Shown here: positions 50,693-63,005 of the stretch, piece by piece
Layout of the letters: every line of letters begins with the position of its first letter
Position numbering within the stretch: position 1 is the first letter of the stretch
DNA from: Gossypium raimondii
Lineage: Eukaryota; Streptophyta; Magnoliopsida; Malvales; Malvaceae
NCBI RefSeq assembly: GCF_025698545.1
Contig: NC_068570.1
Span: forward strand, 2,046,001-2,110,000
Reading direction: 5' to 3'
Length of the DNA stretch: 64,000 nt
The notes under the pieces: model-generated
What the model saw: only the letters and a program-made list of their open reading frames with translations
Told to the model about the DNA's origin: nothing
Database searches by the model: none
Translations under genes and position numbers: made by a program

Positions 50693-53600
50693 TAGTGTTT
50701 ACTTTTATCTATTTGTTTTACATAAAAAAAAACGTAAGTCATTCAAATCAACTTACCTTAATTATCCCGGTTGGATTGAGCAATAAAACGTTCGGAAAAA
50801 AATTAAGGTCAAAGTTGAAATATAAATTTTATAGGGATCAATGAAATTTTACCATTATATTAACTTGTAATTTTTCAAATTTTAAAGAAATTAAATCTAG
50901 AATTTTACCTTTTTGGGGAGAGGGAACGATCGTGCATGCTACCTATTTTCACGAGTTCAAATTTTATGAACGAAAAAGTTAATATGGAAAGAAATTTATC
51001 CCGTTTAAAAATTCAACTCAATTTAATTCCAAATTTAATCGGAATTTGATACTAAAAAATAAAAAGAAAAGAAATCCACCTACCTTATCCAACTAAGAAG
51101 ACATACCGACTCTAATATCCATAAGAGACCCAGCCACAAGTCGTATGCCACAAAAGTTGAAATCTTAGACCATATCTACACACATAAGTACCTTTTTTTT
51201 TTAATTTATTCATTATTTTTTTATAAAATTAATCTGTATTAACCTAAATAATTAATCCAAGATCAATTTAAAAGAAAATCAATACAAATCAGGCATCTTT
51301 CGTTTTATGTATATTTATCATCTATCTTTGTTAATGGAAATGGACCAGAAAGATTGAAAAGAGTGGGCATCACAAGAAGAAAGCGATGATTACAGAGGAA
51401 GTGGATGATTATGTCCAACACGTGTTCTTTTAATAGTAAAATCTACTCAGCAATGATAAAAGAAATTGAAATCTTTAACTTTCCAACACATTACCGATTG
51501 AGTCTTAATTTAATTGGTATTAGTATAATTTTCAGCGTATTGAAATATAATATATATGCTCCTATGTAAGGGTTGAAGAGGGGCTATGAATAGTTTTAAG
51601 CTTTGTATAAAAATAATAGATATTATAATATTTATGATATTACCGTAACTTTTTTAAATCCTCAAATTGACATCCTCTTAATTGGTGTAATAACAACGAT
51701 ATCAACTGAACTAAAATTTATTCGAAAATTCATTAAAATTTCACATAATATTTTGCATAAATTAATCATTTCAAGAACAAAGAAAGTTCCATTATCCATA
51801 TACTTTATAATAGGTAGGTTGGATGATTTTTTTTCCAAAGAGAAACACTCATTTTGATTCTCAAACATGTGGATCACATTAATTTGTCTCTCCTTTTTTT
51901 TTTAATTAAAGTATTGGATGATGGGGTGACTTTCACCTAAAGAATCAGCAAAATTCCAATGGTGATTAGACATGATATGAATTAAGTGACTCTTTATTCT
52001 GTTAAATGCTCTATTTTAGAAACACCCTACAACCTTGGGTTTTCTTTGATCTTTTTTATTATGCAAACTAAAAAGAAAAATGCTATTAAAAAATAATATT
52101 ATGTGGACTCTTTGCAAATAGTTGTAGTCCTTCACTCCTGTTGAAAGTTAATTTAGTGATATCGTCAGTTTTTATGTTCTTTTCTCTAAAAATATGTTCA
52201 AATTTTTACTTATCTATTTCCGACAACATCTGATAAATACTAAATAAGATATCTTTACAAATACTTCCTGAATGTCCCAAGGTTTAATGTAAATGCATGT
52301 TATTTCCCCATTCCCCACATTTGTCATTCAACAACCACCACCAAAAGTATTTCCTCTACAATCTTGTCCCATTGTTTATCTAGAAGAGGTTGGATATGAG
52401 TAGCAAAGAAAAGAAGAATTAAAAGCATCAATAAGTAAAGGGATAATTCTGATTTGAATTCGAAAATTTAATATAATGATTTTTTTTACATAACAAATTT
52501 TTATGCACATCTCGTCCGTTTTGTTATTTCTTTCATTAGCGGTCTATTCTGGTCGAGTCCTTGCTCATCATTAGTAAAATATCATTATAAGCTTGCATTC
52601 TCTGATATGCTGTTCCCTCATAAATATGAGGAGTTGTCTAAAGATAAAAATTTGTGCTTGCATCTTCAAATTCTCCCTCAAACATTTGTAAATAAATTAC
52701 ATTTCTCCACTTCAGTGTTGGGCCACAATTGCGCCTTAAAGATAAAAAAGATCCGAATCTAAAATAATTTAAACTTAAAAAATTGATTCGACATAAAAGA
52801 ATTTAACTTTTTTAGTACTTAAAAATTCATTTAATCTAAAGTCAGTCCAACTAATCCAATTGGCAAATCTAGATAAATCCTTTAATCTTCTTTGAATTAA
52901 CTCATTAAACCAATAAAATACCCCAAGAATGCACCATCTTTCACTCTCTCAACGTCAATTTTTTTGCAGCATGCTTAGTGTTTACTGTTTAGGCATTCAT
53001 AGGAAGAGGGCCCCAATTGCACTAAATTTTCTGCAAACTATTCTAACTTTATGTCCTAGCATGCTTTTTATTTTTCGCTAATGGAAATTGAGAAGCCTAC
53101 TTGTTTTTTAGGCTAAGCTTTGCCTCCAATGAGATATGATAAGGTTAGGTTCATCCTGTTTTTGATGCTCATTTCTTTTGTCCCAATCCTTAGGTTCTAT
53201 CATAGTGATGGAAATTACAATATCTATTGCCTATGGGACAAATCGAAATGTCTTGTTATCTGTACATCAATAACCCCCATTACACTAGTTTGCATGTTTA
53301 CATCATTCATGTTATAGAGCAAAAAGAATAAGTCGTAAAAGCAAAATTAAGCTGGAATTCACAATACAGTCCCCTCCATTCATCCTGGTCCTTATTGATC
53401 CAATTAACACACTAGTTAAGAGTAGTATCCCATAAAAAATCACTGAGAAAGTGGATGAAAAACTTGCTATATATACAATGTTTTTAATAATCGGATCCAA
53501 GGTTGAATTCGTTATATCATTGATTTTTATTCACTCAATTTAATAGTTGGTCCAACGATAATTAAATAAATAATTAAAAATTCATATAAATTATAAAATA

Positions 53601-53789
53601 TTAAAATTATAAAACTGATTAATCGCCAAATTTTATCTTAAATTTTGAATTTTTACTAATTCTGAATGGTTCGCTCAAAAATGAATTTAACTTCTATGTT
53701 TGAACCAATACACTGACTAATTTCTAACATGATTGACTAAATTGGTTCAAATAACACTGATTAAAGACAAATCATTTATCAAAATAACA

Positions 53790-54400
53790 GCCTCAACCTT
53801 GAAAGAAGGCTTGCCCACTTAGGGAATTGTCACAAAAATCCAGCCAAAATCAATTGAGACCTTTGTCACATTCATTATGACTTGGCATGCATCATAAGGG
53901 GATCCTGCCACCGATTAACTACAATATAAACTTGTATTTGTTATACATTACAATTATTTGACTCAAGTCTTTTATCAAAAAATTGTCTCGAATTTGAAAG
54001 AATGTTCGACTAATTAAGGGTTTGCCCACTTAAAAATTGTAACAAAAATTTATTGAAATCCTCTCCGATACATCCATCATATCCTAACGTATATTGTAAG
54101 AGATTTTACCATATATCCTAAAAAAGATAAAACATATCTTAACACGACATCCTCACTAAACCCTACTTAACAAAATGAGTGCTTGTAAGGGGTCGAGGAC
54201 AGGCCTAACACCGAATCCACCACCTATATAAAACTCCCTCGTCCTCAAAATAGGCAATCAAGACACTCCAATCAAAAAACGGGGATCTCTTTGTTCTCTA
54301 ACCTCTTCCTACGGTTCTCAGCACTAGGATAAGAACCACTCCAAGTCACCTAACCTCAAACCTTGTATCCACACTATTCCTACAACAATCTAGTTCCTCA
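53790..54400 (+). mobile_element. Possible LTR fragment with a TATA box
   Basis: Two diverged direct repeats occur, both containing 'ttgcccactta...aattgt.acaaaaat' (about 53811-53850 and 54021-54060). Then CCTATATAAAACTCCCTC (54223-54240) and a pyrimidine/adenine-rich leader follow, as in the U3-R part of plant gypsy LTRs. Ends were not found. Confidence 0.35.
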
Positions 54401-54508
54401 GTGCTTGTAATGATGCCATGGTCCTTTTGTTTTACCTTTTTCTCGAAAGCGCCATCAGTGGGGAAGACCAAGATAAATTTATAGGGGTTTGTAAAGATGA
54501 ACAAGTAA

Positions 54509-54751
54509 ATGCTGAAGCAAAGCTTTTTAAAGATGGAAGATAAAGCAGTTTCTTATGCTTTTGAAGACAAATATTGGGTAAAAGAGGAACAAAACTTTTT
54601 TAAAAGAGATGCATTGAAGAAAATAATAGTGTTTTCAACTGTGTGGCCAATGAGTTGGATGGGGCTATACAAGGAAAAAGATGGACAATGCAGTAAGTTT
54701 TTTGTTGGTGAAAGGTACACCTGTATATTGAATCAGATTCCAACTATGTGA
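54509..54751 (+). other. Unrecognised 80-codon open frame
   Basis: Encodes a Lys/Glu/Phe/Trp-containing peptide (for example EDKYWVKEEQNFFKR and VFSTVWPMSWMGLYKEKDG) with more normal amino-acid composition than the surrounding frames. I do not recognise it. It could be a fragment of a captured gene exon or chance. Confidence 0.25.
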
Positions 54752-57399
54752 CCTTACAATGGGAGTCTGCTCATTTTCCATGTATAACATTCATTGCCCA
54801 ACTTAATAAAGCCAAGCAATTAATTCTCCTATCACATAATCTGGTGATACTGGTAAGAATATTAAGTTAGGGTTATCAATTCTGACAAACATTGAAACTC
54901 GAGCTGAAAGTCAACTTGATTTCATCCTACAGCAAAATAATCTAATAGAACTTAAAATATTTAAAAAACAATCAAAACCTAAAATGATTTAAACTTGAAA
55001 TAATCTAAACTATAATCCGGAGCGGAAGGAAGGGGCAGGCAATTGCCTTGGACACCCTAAAAATAAAAATTTCTTTATATAATCCTTTTAGGTTTTAGGA
55101 AATCACAAGTTTATATAATGATAAAATTATACTTTTACCCTAAATTTTTTATTTATTCATTTCTGGCTACTAAAACAATTTCTTCCCTTCACCGACTGTA
55201 ATAATCTGAAATTTTTAAATTCAATTTAATTTAATGTAAACAGACCAAACAAAAATCAACTTCATCAAAACCAATGAGTTGTGGTACGATATTTTGGGTA
55301 AAAAAATCTCTCCAATCCCTCTAAATTTCAAAGTTGGACAAATTGGTCTCTATTCACAGCAATTTAACTCTTGTCAATTTCGAACATGAGAAACTAAAGG
55401 CAATTACTTACAACGTTAATGTTTTTCATCAATTGTACATGATTTTGATTGGTATAATAACAAATTTAGCCCTCAAAGTTTACACATTCTGTCAATTTGG
55501 TCCCAATTTAACAAATTTATCCCGCAATATTTTTGTAAATGTGTTGAGGCTGAATTTGTTTAATTTTGTAAAATTAAGGTCAAAATGAAAAAATATATAA
55601 ACGTAGAAGGCTAAATTTGTTATTATATCAATCAAAATTATGTACAATTAATGGAAGACATTACCGCCGTGATTAATTGTCCTTAGTTATTCACTTTCGA
55701 AATTGACAAAGACTAAATTACTTAAGTGTTTTTAGAAAGATCAATTTACTCAATTCCAAAATTGAGTGAAACTGAAAAACTCATTTTACCGAGATTGTGT
55801 ATTAAGAACTTTTTAGTACGGATTCTTATTATATATATTTCAACAGATTCATAATTTTATCATACAACAGATTCATATTATATTTGATGTTATATTCAAG
55901 CTGAATTTTGAATTATATTTGGTGTTAAATTAATCTAATGATTCTTCTTCCTTATATTGTCACCTCTATAATTGGAGGTCTAAAACACATAGATTGATAG
56001 ATATTATTAAAACATTTCAAAAATATACTTCATTTTAGGTTGAATTTATAGGCATGCAGGAGATAACTTAATATTATAATTTTCTAATTTTAATTTTAAT
56101 TTTAATTTAGTGTTTTTATTTTAAATAAACCTAATTGTCATGTGGCATTTTTCATTGGCCAAAGTTGCCTAACAATTTATTTTAACGTTTGTTACAAAAT
56201 AAAGCAAAAATAGATAGAAATTGATACTTTGGGTACCAAATTGGGAAAAAAAGAGTTTCGATACCAAAATGGGAAAATGGGTATACTTCAGGGGCTAACT
56301 CATAAAATAAGCATATTTAATTGCCTAAATAGTAAGTAAATAACAATGGTCTTTAAATTTTGAAGGGGCCTAGCCTCTTGCCTGCCCCTCAACTATGCCC
56401 CTGAACTCGAGCTTTAATATCCAAGTCCAAATTCAACATGATTTGACCCGTTTTCAAGTTCATAATATGTTGTTTTTTATTATATAAAAAATAGATACAT
56501 TATATTATGATGTAAGTTTTAAAAATATATATGTTAAAATGTTTATGTTTAGAAATTTAATAAAAGAACATATATGTAATGGCAGTAAATTATGTATACA
56601 TATATAATTACTAAATATTAAATAAAAATAATTATAATTTAAGAATAAAAAATAACAATGGGTCTAAATAAGATTGAGTTTGTCATTTAAAAATATGAGC
56701 AAACTTGGACAGTAGTTGAGACTCATATTTTTTATTAGACCAAGTTTAAGCAACTATATATAATATTGATATCATACATAAGTCCAACCCAACCCATAAA
56801 CACCACTACTTCTCACTATTGAATGCGGATAAGTTTTTGGTACAATCCTAGAACAAATGGTACAAAAACTATCCCATTGAACTATTTATCGGTTGAAGTG
56901 GAACTACGAATGCACATTCACTCTTTAATATGTAGTGGTTGTATTTTGCGTTATTATTCACAAATTTCATCGATTTTGTTTTTCTCTCCAAATGGACATT
57001 TCTATTCTCTTTTGATGGTTAAAACCCTTAAAAACTTAAATAGCAACTTTTTTTTGTCTTTTTTCATTATTTTGACCTACTGTCAGTCAGTCTTAGGGTT
57101 GATTAACGACCACCTTCTTCTCCCCTTTTCTTCTCATTTTTCATTTTCTTTCTCTCGTTTTTTTTCTCTCATTTTCTCCTATTACCGTCGAGTTGTCGTC
57201 GATGCCAATGCCATTGTCATCTTCTCACCAACTACAACTCCTTTTTCCCATCTCCTCAAAATACCTCTACTCTTGTTCCTTATTGCTCTTTTCTCCTCCT
57301 ATTGTCGAGTTTTCGTCAATGCTCGTGCCACTGACACCTTCAGAAAGGGTTTTCTTTCTTTTACATTTGACAAGAAGAAAAAGATGAATGAAAAATGAT

Positions 57400-57741
57400 A
57401 TTTTTACCTTATTTTAACTTATATAGTTAGATTAGGGATAATTAACTTAATTAATTTAAACTAATCATGCTTTAATTAACTTTAAACTAATCTTAATTAA
57501 CATAAGTAAGAGATGTCATCATAAGCCACTAAATCCTATTGAAAAGTGGTTAATTTACTATTTTTAGCTTTTAGCTAATTGCAATTTAAGTCCTTATATC
57601 TTTGGCCAATTAAAACCTATAACGATAAGACTTTTACAATTTAGTCCATGTACCTTAATTAAGCAATTAATAGATAAAATTGAACAAAAAAATGGTTTTG
57701 AAACTGCCTTTTTTGGTACCACTGAAAATCAGGTTGTTACA
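57400..57741 (+). mobile_element. Truncated right end of an LTR related to 58149-60841
   Basis: The text 'ggtaccactgaaaatcaggttgttaca' ending at 57741 closely resembles the right end of the 58149-60841 element (60817-60841). The matching left end is not present, so it is a partial copy; the left limit given is arbitrary. Confidence 0.5.
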
Positions 57742-58148
57742 AACTCACTCGTTTTGTCTATGTTTGACTAAAAGGATTCAATGCATTCTAAAACTTTAGA
57801 GTAAGCTTCGAGAATGACAAGATTGTCAAAAATGGTTACAACACACCAATTCGTGTTCTTAGTCCTTGTGGTTGGCATTTGATTATGTGCCTTTGACAAT
57901 CGTGATATGGCTTGTATTTGTGACAATAACATTTTCTCCAACATCTTATGCTTGGTCCAAATATGTTTTTAGTGTAACTTGACTTTTGTCAAGTGTTTGT
58001 TCAACTTTATTTGATTTATATTTTCAATGTAATTATAAATCAATGAAAATCATGTTGAATAAAAATAATATTGAAATGAACAAGTGACTCGCTTGATTTA
58101 AGGAAACCCTTTTACTCTTTTGAACTACTTTTAAGGCTACCCATCTAG

Positions 58149-60841
58149 TGTAACACCCTTAACCCTTATCCGTCGCTTAAATAGGGTTACGGAGCATTAC
58201 TAGACTTTTTTAGATCAAATACGAACATTTCGTATCATTTAACCTACATATCAAAAACTAATCATAAATCATTCATATTTTCCCTTGTATGAGCCCTGAG
58301 CCCCAAAATACACATTAGAAACAAATCGGGACTAAACCAAAAACTCAGAGAATTTTTCGTAAAACTTTAAAATTTTTCTAATGTGCAAGGAACACACACC
58401 CGTGTGGCCAGGCCATGTGAATATTTTGAGCATTCTGTTTCTCAATTTTAAAAATGCAGGGGACACACGGCCAAACCACACGCCCATGTGCTAGGCCATG
58501 TGTCACACACAGCTGAGACACACGCTCGTGTCTCTGCCCATGTGGACGAAAATAGCCATTTCAAGGCCACATTTCTCACCCATTTTGATTTCAACCTAGA
58601 CACAATATTTTAACACATCAATAAATCCCAAACCAGCAATCAAAACAAGCCAAAATCATGTTTTTTTAAACATAACATCATATATATATACCCAAATACC
58701 TAAACTTAACTATTTAATCCATCTAACTAGTCTACTAAAGTTAACCACAAATTGAATACAATAAACCTATATCATTCACATCAACATCACCAATATATCT
58801 CATTTCCAACCCAACATATATATAAGCAAAATTATAATTATTAAAATTTACACAAGACAAACTTTGATTAAATCCACACAAACCCTATACATGCCATATA
58901 AACCATATTGAACGTTTCAAAAACTACCGGAATAAGATGGATAGTGTGACTTGATGCGCTGATCCGATATTCCAACCTCTTAAAAATCTACAAAGATATT
59001 AAACAACTCGAGTAAGCTTAATGAAGCTTAGTAAGTTTGATGGGTTAAACATAAATCTTACCAAACCTACAATAACACATCAATTAAATAAATTCATTCA
59101 ATGTAAACTCCCTGCCAATCACAACTTCAATCAATGAATACACTTATTTTTTATCAATACCAATAACAAACAATATGTTTTTCAATTTCAATTACATATT
59201 CACTTACCAAGTTTTCCCAAATCAATGAACGACTTATGGATAAGAGTACATCGTTTTCAGAAGCCCGAAGGCTTAATAGAACCTCATGAGAGCTAAACAG
59301 AAACCCATAAGGGTTGAACGGAAGCTCGTAAAAGCTGAACGGAAACCCATAAGGGTTAAACAGAAGCACATTAGAGCTGAACGAAACTCATATGAGTTAA
59401 ACAGAAGCTCGTGAGAGCTAAATAGAAAGAAACACAAAAGTTCGCAACAAATGCTGAACCTTTGTTTACTTGGGTAATTTGCCACATTTTCCTCCAATGT
59501 TTTCAATTCATCGAGTGCCGAATATACTCAAATCCAGCGTTCCAATCGTTTCGAACATTCAATTTAAATTCATAACTTTAACAAAATTTCACTTTCAACA
59601 ATAGACATGAACAAATACATAATACCATTCATCAATTTAATATATATATTAATATGTTAAAATTTAACCATACGAACTTACCTGGATTAAATTGTAATAT
59701 TTGCAGAAGTTCAATAACTATTCTACTAATTTTCCTTTTTCACGAGTATCTACGGGTTCTTGATCTAAAATATAAAATTACTCATACATTAGCATATATT
59801 TCAGTTCCAATTCATTTCATAATTAATACCCTTCAATTTTAAAATTTACACAATTACCTCAAAATTTTACAACTTTTGCAATTTAATCCCTTAACTAGTT
59901 AATCTATCAAATGAACTAGTTTTTCTCAATTAATAATTTATTTAAATATTATAGGATATCATACAGCCCTTGATAAAACATAAATTTAATACCTAACCCT
60001 AATACTTTAACTTTTCACAATTTAGTCCTAAAATCAACATTTAACAAAATCACTTTATACAATCATCATATAACATAATTAAAGCTCTAAATCCATGTTT
60101 ATTCATCTAAAACATCCTATATTCATCAATGGTAACTTCCAAAATTTTCAATAAAATAAAAAACTAAAGCAAGACTTAGGTGGACCTAATTGTAAAAGTC
60201 TCAAAAACATAAAATGGCAAGAAAATGGCAAGAATTAAACTCAATTAAAGTAAAAATATAAAATCAGCTTAAGGAGCTCTCCTATTTTTGTTTTTGGCTG
60301 AGAATTGAAGAAGAATTTGTCTAGAAACCTTTAAAATTTCAATTTGTAGTTTTAATTTTGCTTTATTTACTATTTTGCCATTAAATGACTATTTTTATTA
60401 TTATTTTCACTACTAATGCCGCCTTAGCCATTTCATTTTGGATTATTTACTCTTTAAGTCCTCCTATTTACCATTTAATCCATTTAACAACTATTTCTTT
60501 TAAGTAGCAAGTTTTATACCTTTTTCAATTTAGTCCTTTTAATTAATTAACTATCAAAATGTTAAATTTTTCTAACAAAACTTTAATAATACCTTAATGA
60601 CACTCTATAAATATTTATAAAATATTTATGACTCAATTTATAGAATCGAGGTCTCGATACCTCATTTTCTAAACCACTTGACCTAATAAATTCTTATAAA
60701 ACACAAATTACTAATTCAAAAAATCTTTCTAAAACCACATTTGACTCATACATACTAAATATTAAAATTTACGAGCTTACTCATTGGATTTGGTGGTCTC
60801 GAACCACTGTTTCCGACACCACTAGAAATCAGGATGTTACA
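58149..60841 (+). mobile_element. Candidate 2.7-kb solo LTR (gypsy-type)
   Basis: Begins TGTAACACCC and ends GATGTTACA, with flanks TCTAG (58144-58148) and TTTAG (60842-60846) that could be a 5-bp target duplication with one change. The left part has the words ACACGGCC, CACACGCC and CCATGTG (58395-58550), typical of a cotton-abundant gypsy LTR. No gag-pol sequence and no second LTR adjoin it, so a solo LTR left by recombination is the simplest reading. It contains the 21-bp repeat block at 59258-59422. Confidence 0.65.
59258..59422 (+). repeat. Eight 21-bp tandem repeats, each with a small dyad
   Basis: Units start at 59258, 59277, 59298, 59319, 59340, 59361, 59382 and 59402 (19-21 bases each), pattern CNGAARCYCRTRAGAGCTRAA. 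Most contain an inverse pair: AAGCC/GGCTT, AACCC/GGGTT (twice), AGCTC/GAGCT, and AACTCATATGAGTT as a perfect palindrome. Confidence 0.88.
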
Positions 60842-61081
60842 TTTAGTCACTTAACCTGGAACATACAAGAACTCTAAAAAAAAAAAAGTCAAGTGATGAA
60901 ACCATGGTCGTTTATATTGTATCAATAATAGTTTTATAGGTTGGTATATATTTTTTCTATCTTAAACCAATATCAAACAACTTAAGTTTCATCTTCGTCA
61001 AAATCAATATGTTTAAGCTATTTTGTCGTATTTCAATTCGTTTTAATCAAGAGTAAATATACCAATGCATCACCAACCTAT

Positions 61082-62374
61082 ACCAACTTAGCTTGGTCCA
61101 TTGGAAATTATGCTAATATTCGTTGTTGAAAAGATTCATGGATCCCAGATATTGGTCATTTAATTTCGCAAATTCCCTACTATGCTATTCTTGATTTGGA
61201 TTGCACTCTAAGGGATTTGGTCAAGTTTGATAGTACTTGGAATTTGGATCTGTTTCGTATATGGTTGTCTGAAGAAGTGATTAATCGTATTGTTAGCCTC
61301 CCTCTTTCTCATCCTGATTCGAGGTCGGATAGGGTGATTTGGGCTCATTTGGCTTTAGGTTTCTTTTCAGTACGTAGTGCATAATGGTCTTTAAAAGAAG
61401 GAACGTGGAATCTTGAGAATAATTTTGGAAGAATTCATGGAAGTACTAGGGTTCACAAAGAGTGAGATTTTTCCTTTGGTTGGCATCTAAGCAAAGACTT
61501 CTAACGAATTCAAAGCGTACATGACGGGGGATTGGATATAACTGTTCTTGTCCTATATGTGGGTATGGAATTGAAGATAGTATTCATGTGCTCCGAGATT
61601 GTCTGGTAGCAAAGGAAGTGTGGATGCATGTGATTCCAATGGAGCATCAACAAAGGTTCTTTTCTGATACTTTTCAGGTTTGGTTATCTTATAACCTTTG
61701 TTGTCATATAAGGTTGCAAGATCGTGGCATTACATGGTCGTGTCTTTTTGGATTAATCGCTTGGCGTATCTGGAAGAATAGAAATCCTTTCATCTTTCAA
61801 AATGTTACTTGGTCAGCAATTGAAATTGTTGAAGTCTCTATTAGTTGGGCTCAATAATTTGAATTACATCACAGTGGTCACAAGAATAATACTCTTAGTT
61901 TAGGATATAACTCTCATGCTGATGGTACGTAGGTCCATTTATTCATTTATGGCGTAGTGGCCAAAGCTACATGAAATGCTTCTATTGGAGGTGTGTTGTA
62001 GGATCAGCTTGGAAATTAGATTTTGGGATTTAATCGTTATTAGGGTAAATGTACGCATTTTGAGGCTGAAATATAGGGTATCCTGGATGTGTTTCTCGTT
62101 CTGTTAAATAAAAGGTATAGACGGGCCACAATTCAGACTAATAATCCTGATATGGTTCAGGCTTTGAGTGATATTAGATTGGAGGATTTAGGTATCATTG
62201 TGGTTAGAATGGTCCAGTGAGTTATGAGATCTGAAGCACAATGGCGGATCATATATGTACCTAGAGAACACAACATAATTACAGATTGGTCGGCTAAACT
62301 TAGTCTAATGTGGAAGTCAAGTTTACAGGTTTTTGATATGGCTCTTAATGAAATCTTAGAGGTCTTACAATAAG
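61082..62374 (+). pseudogene. LINE polyprotein C-terminus: zf-RVT plus RNase H remnant
   Basis: In order: a pre-zinc-knuckle part (RIWLSEEVINRIVSLPLSHP, 61256-61315), a region matching the zinc-binding part of plant LINE reverse transcriptases (IEDSIHVLRDCLVAKEVWMH, about 61573-61632), and ITWSCLFGLIAWRIWKNRNP (61727-61786). Then comes a degraded RNase H (GGVL.DQLGN.ILGFNRY at about 61988-62040; ATIQTNN at about 62128-62148), ending with TAA near 62374. At least five stops and several frame changes show it is dead. It shares family and strand with the 49095-50692 fragment. Confidence 0.82.
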
Positions 62375-62929
62375 ACAAAACGAATGTTATTTTTAAGCAA
62401 TTGGTTTGATGTAATTTATCTTTTGATTTTGTTAGAAAAAAACTAATTTTTATAATTGTAACTTAACCAATTTTCACTATTACATTTCAAAATGAAGTAA
62501 TTATTAGATTAAGCATTAAATCCAATTATTAGTTTTAAAATTGAGTTTAATTATGAATTTCATATAAATATAGTTATGGCTATGTAATTGAGGTTATAAC
62601 TAGAAATCAAACTATAAAAACAATTTAACCGATAAATTTAAAACGGTACACTAAAATATAATTTTATTAATATATTCATCGATACGATACTAACAACCAG
62701 ATATTGTACAATGAACTTCAACTTCCAAACTCTACCCAAAATTCGCAAACCCAAATTCATTCAAACTCAATTTGATTAAAAAAACCAAAATTAAGAAAAA
62801 ACCTACCAAAAACAACTTCACCAAACAAAACATTTGAGTTGTATGGCATGCCCCATCAATACACTTATATCAGATAAGACCACCATCACTATCAAAGTCA
62901 TTAACCCTTCCACCAATGGCAAAAACCAA
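62375..62929. other. D14 upstream region
   Basis: AT-rich sequence between the LINE remnant and the D14 core promoter. No gene and no clear repeat are seen. Only about 630 bases separate the LINE end from the D14 start codon. Confidence 0.5.
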
Positions 62930-62937
62930 TATAAATA
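62930..62937 (+). promoter_or_regulatory. TATA box of D14
   Basis: TATAAATA starts 76 bases before the ATG. Transcription would begin near 62960 and give a leader of roughly 45 bases that includes the 12-C tract at 62987-62998. Confidence 0.55.
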
Positions 62938-62986
62938 AATGTCTAAACCAGTAAAAAACAATCAAACAAACCCTACACAACCCCAA

Positions 62987-62998
62987 CCCCCCCCCCCC
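62987..62998 (+). repeat. Poly(C)12 tract in the D14 leader
   Basis: Twelve C in a row ending seven bases before the D14 ATG, in an otherwise A-rich leader. Confidence 0.9.
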
Positions 62999-63005
62999 AA
63001 TAAAC

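Larger units (their letters stand above)
50693..57399. other. Intergenic, AT-rich, repeat debris, no supported gene
   Basis: Contains a dispersed repeat (53490-53770), a possible LTR promoter region (53790-54380), an unrecognised 80-codon frame (54509-54751), and fragments of the 'gcctgcccc'-type repeat near 55010-55150 and 56350-56400. A 191-codon open frame at 56823-57398 is T-rich low-complexity sequence without a domain. Confidence 0.5.

Noticed and set aside
56823..57398. A 191-codon open frame on the plus strand
   Set aside because: It is T/C-rich low-complexity sequence giving Phe/Leu/Ser runs, has no domain, and partly repeats itself; a chance frame.
59154..59506. Two minus-strand frames rich in NPYGF/SFH-type repeats
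   Set aside because: They are the translation of the 21-bp repeat block (a multiple of three), which keeps frames open without coding.
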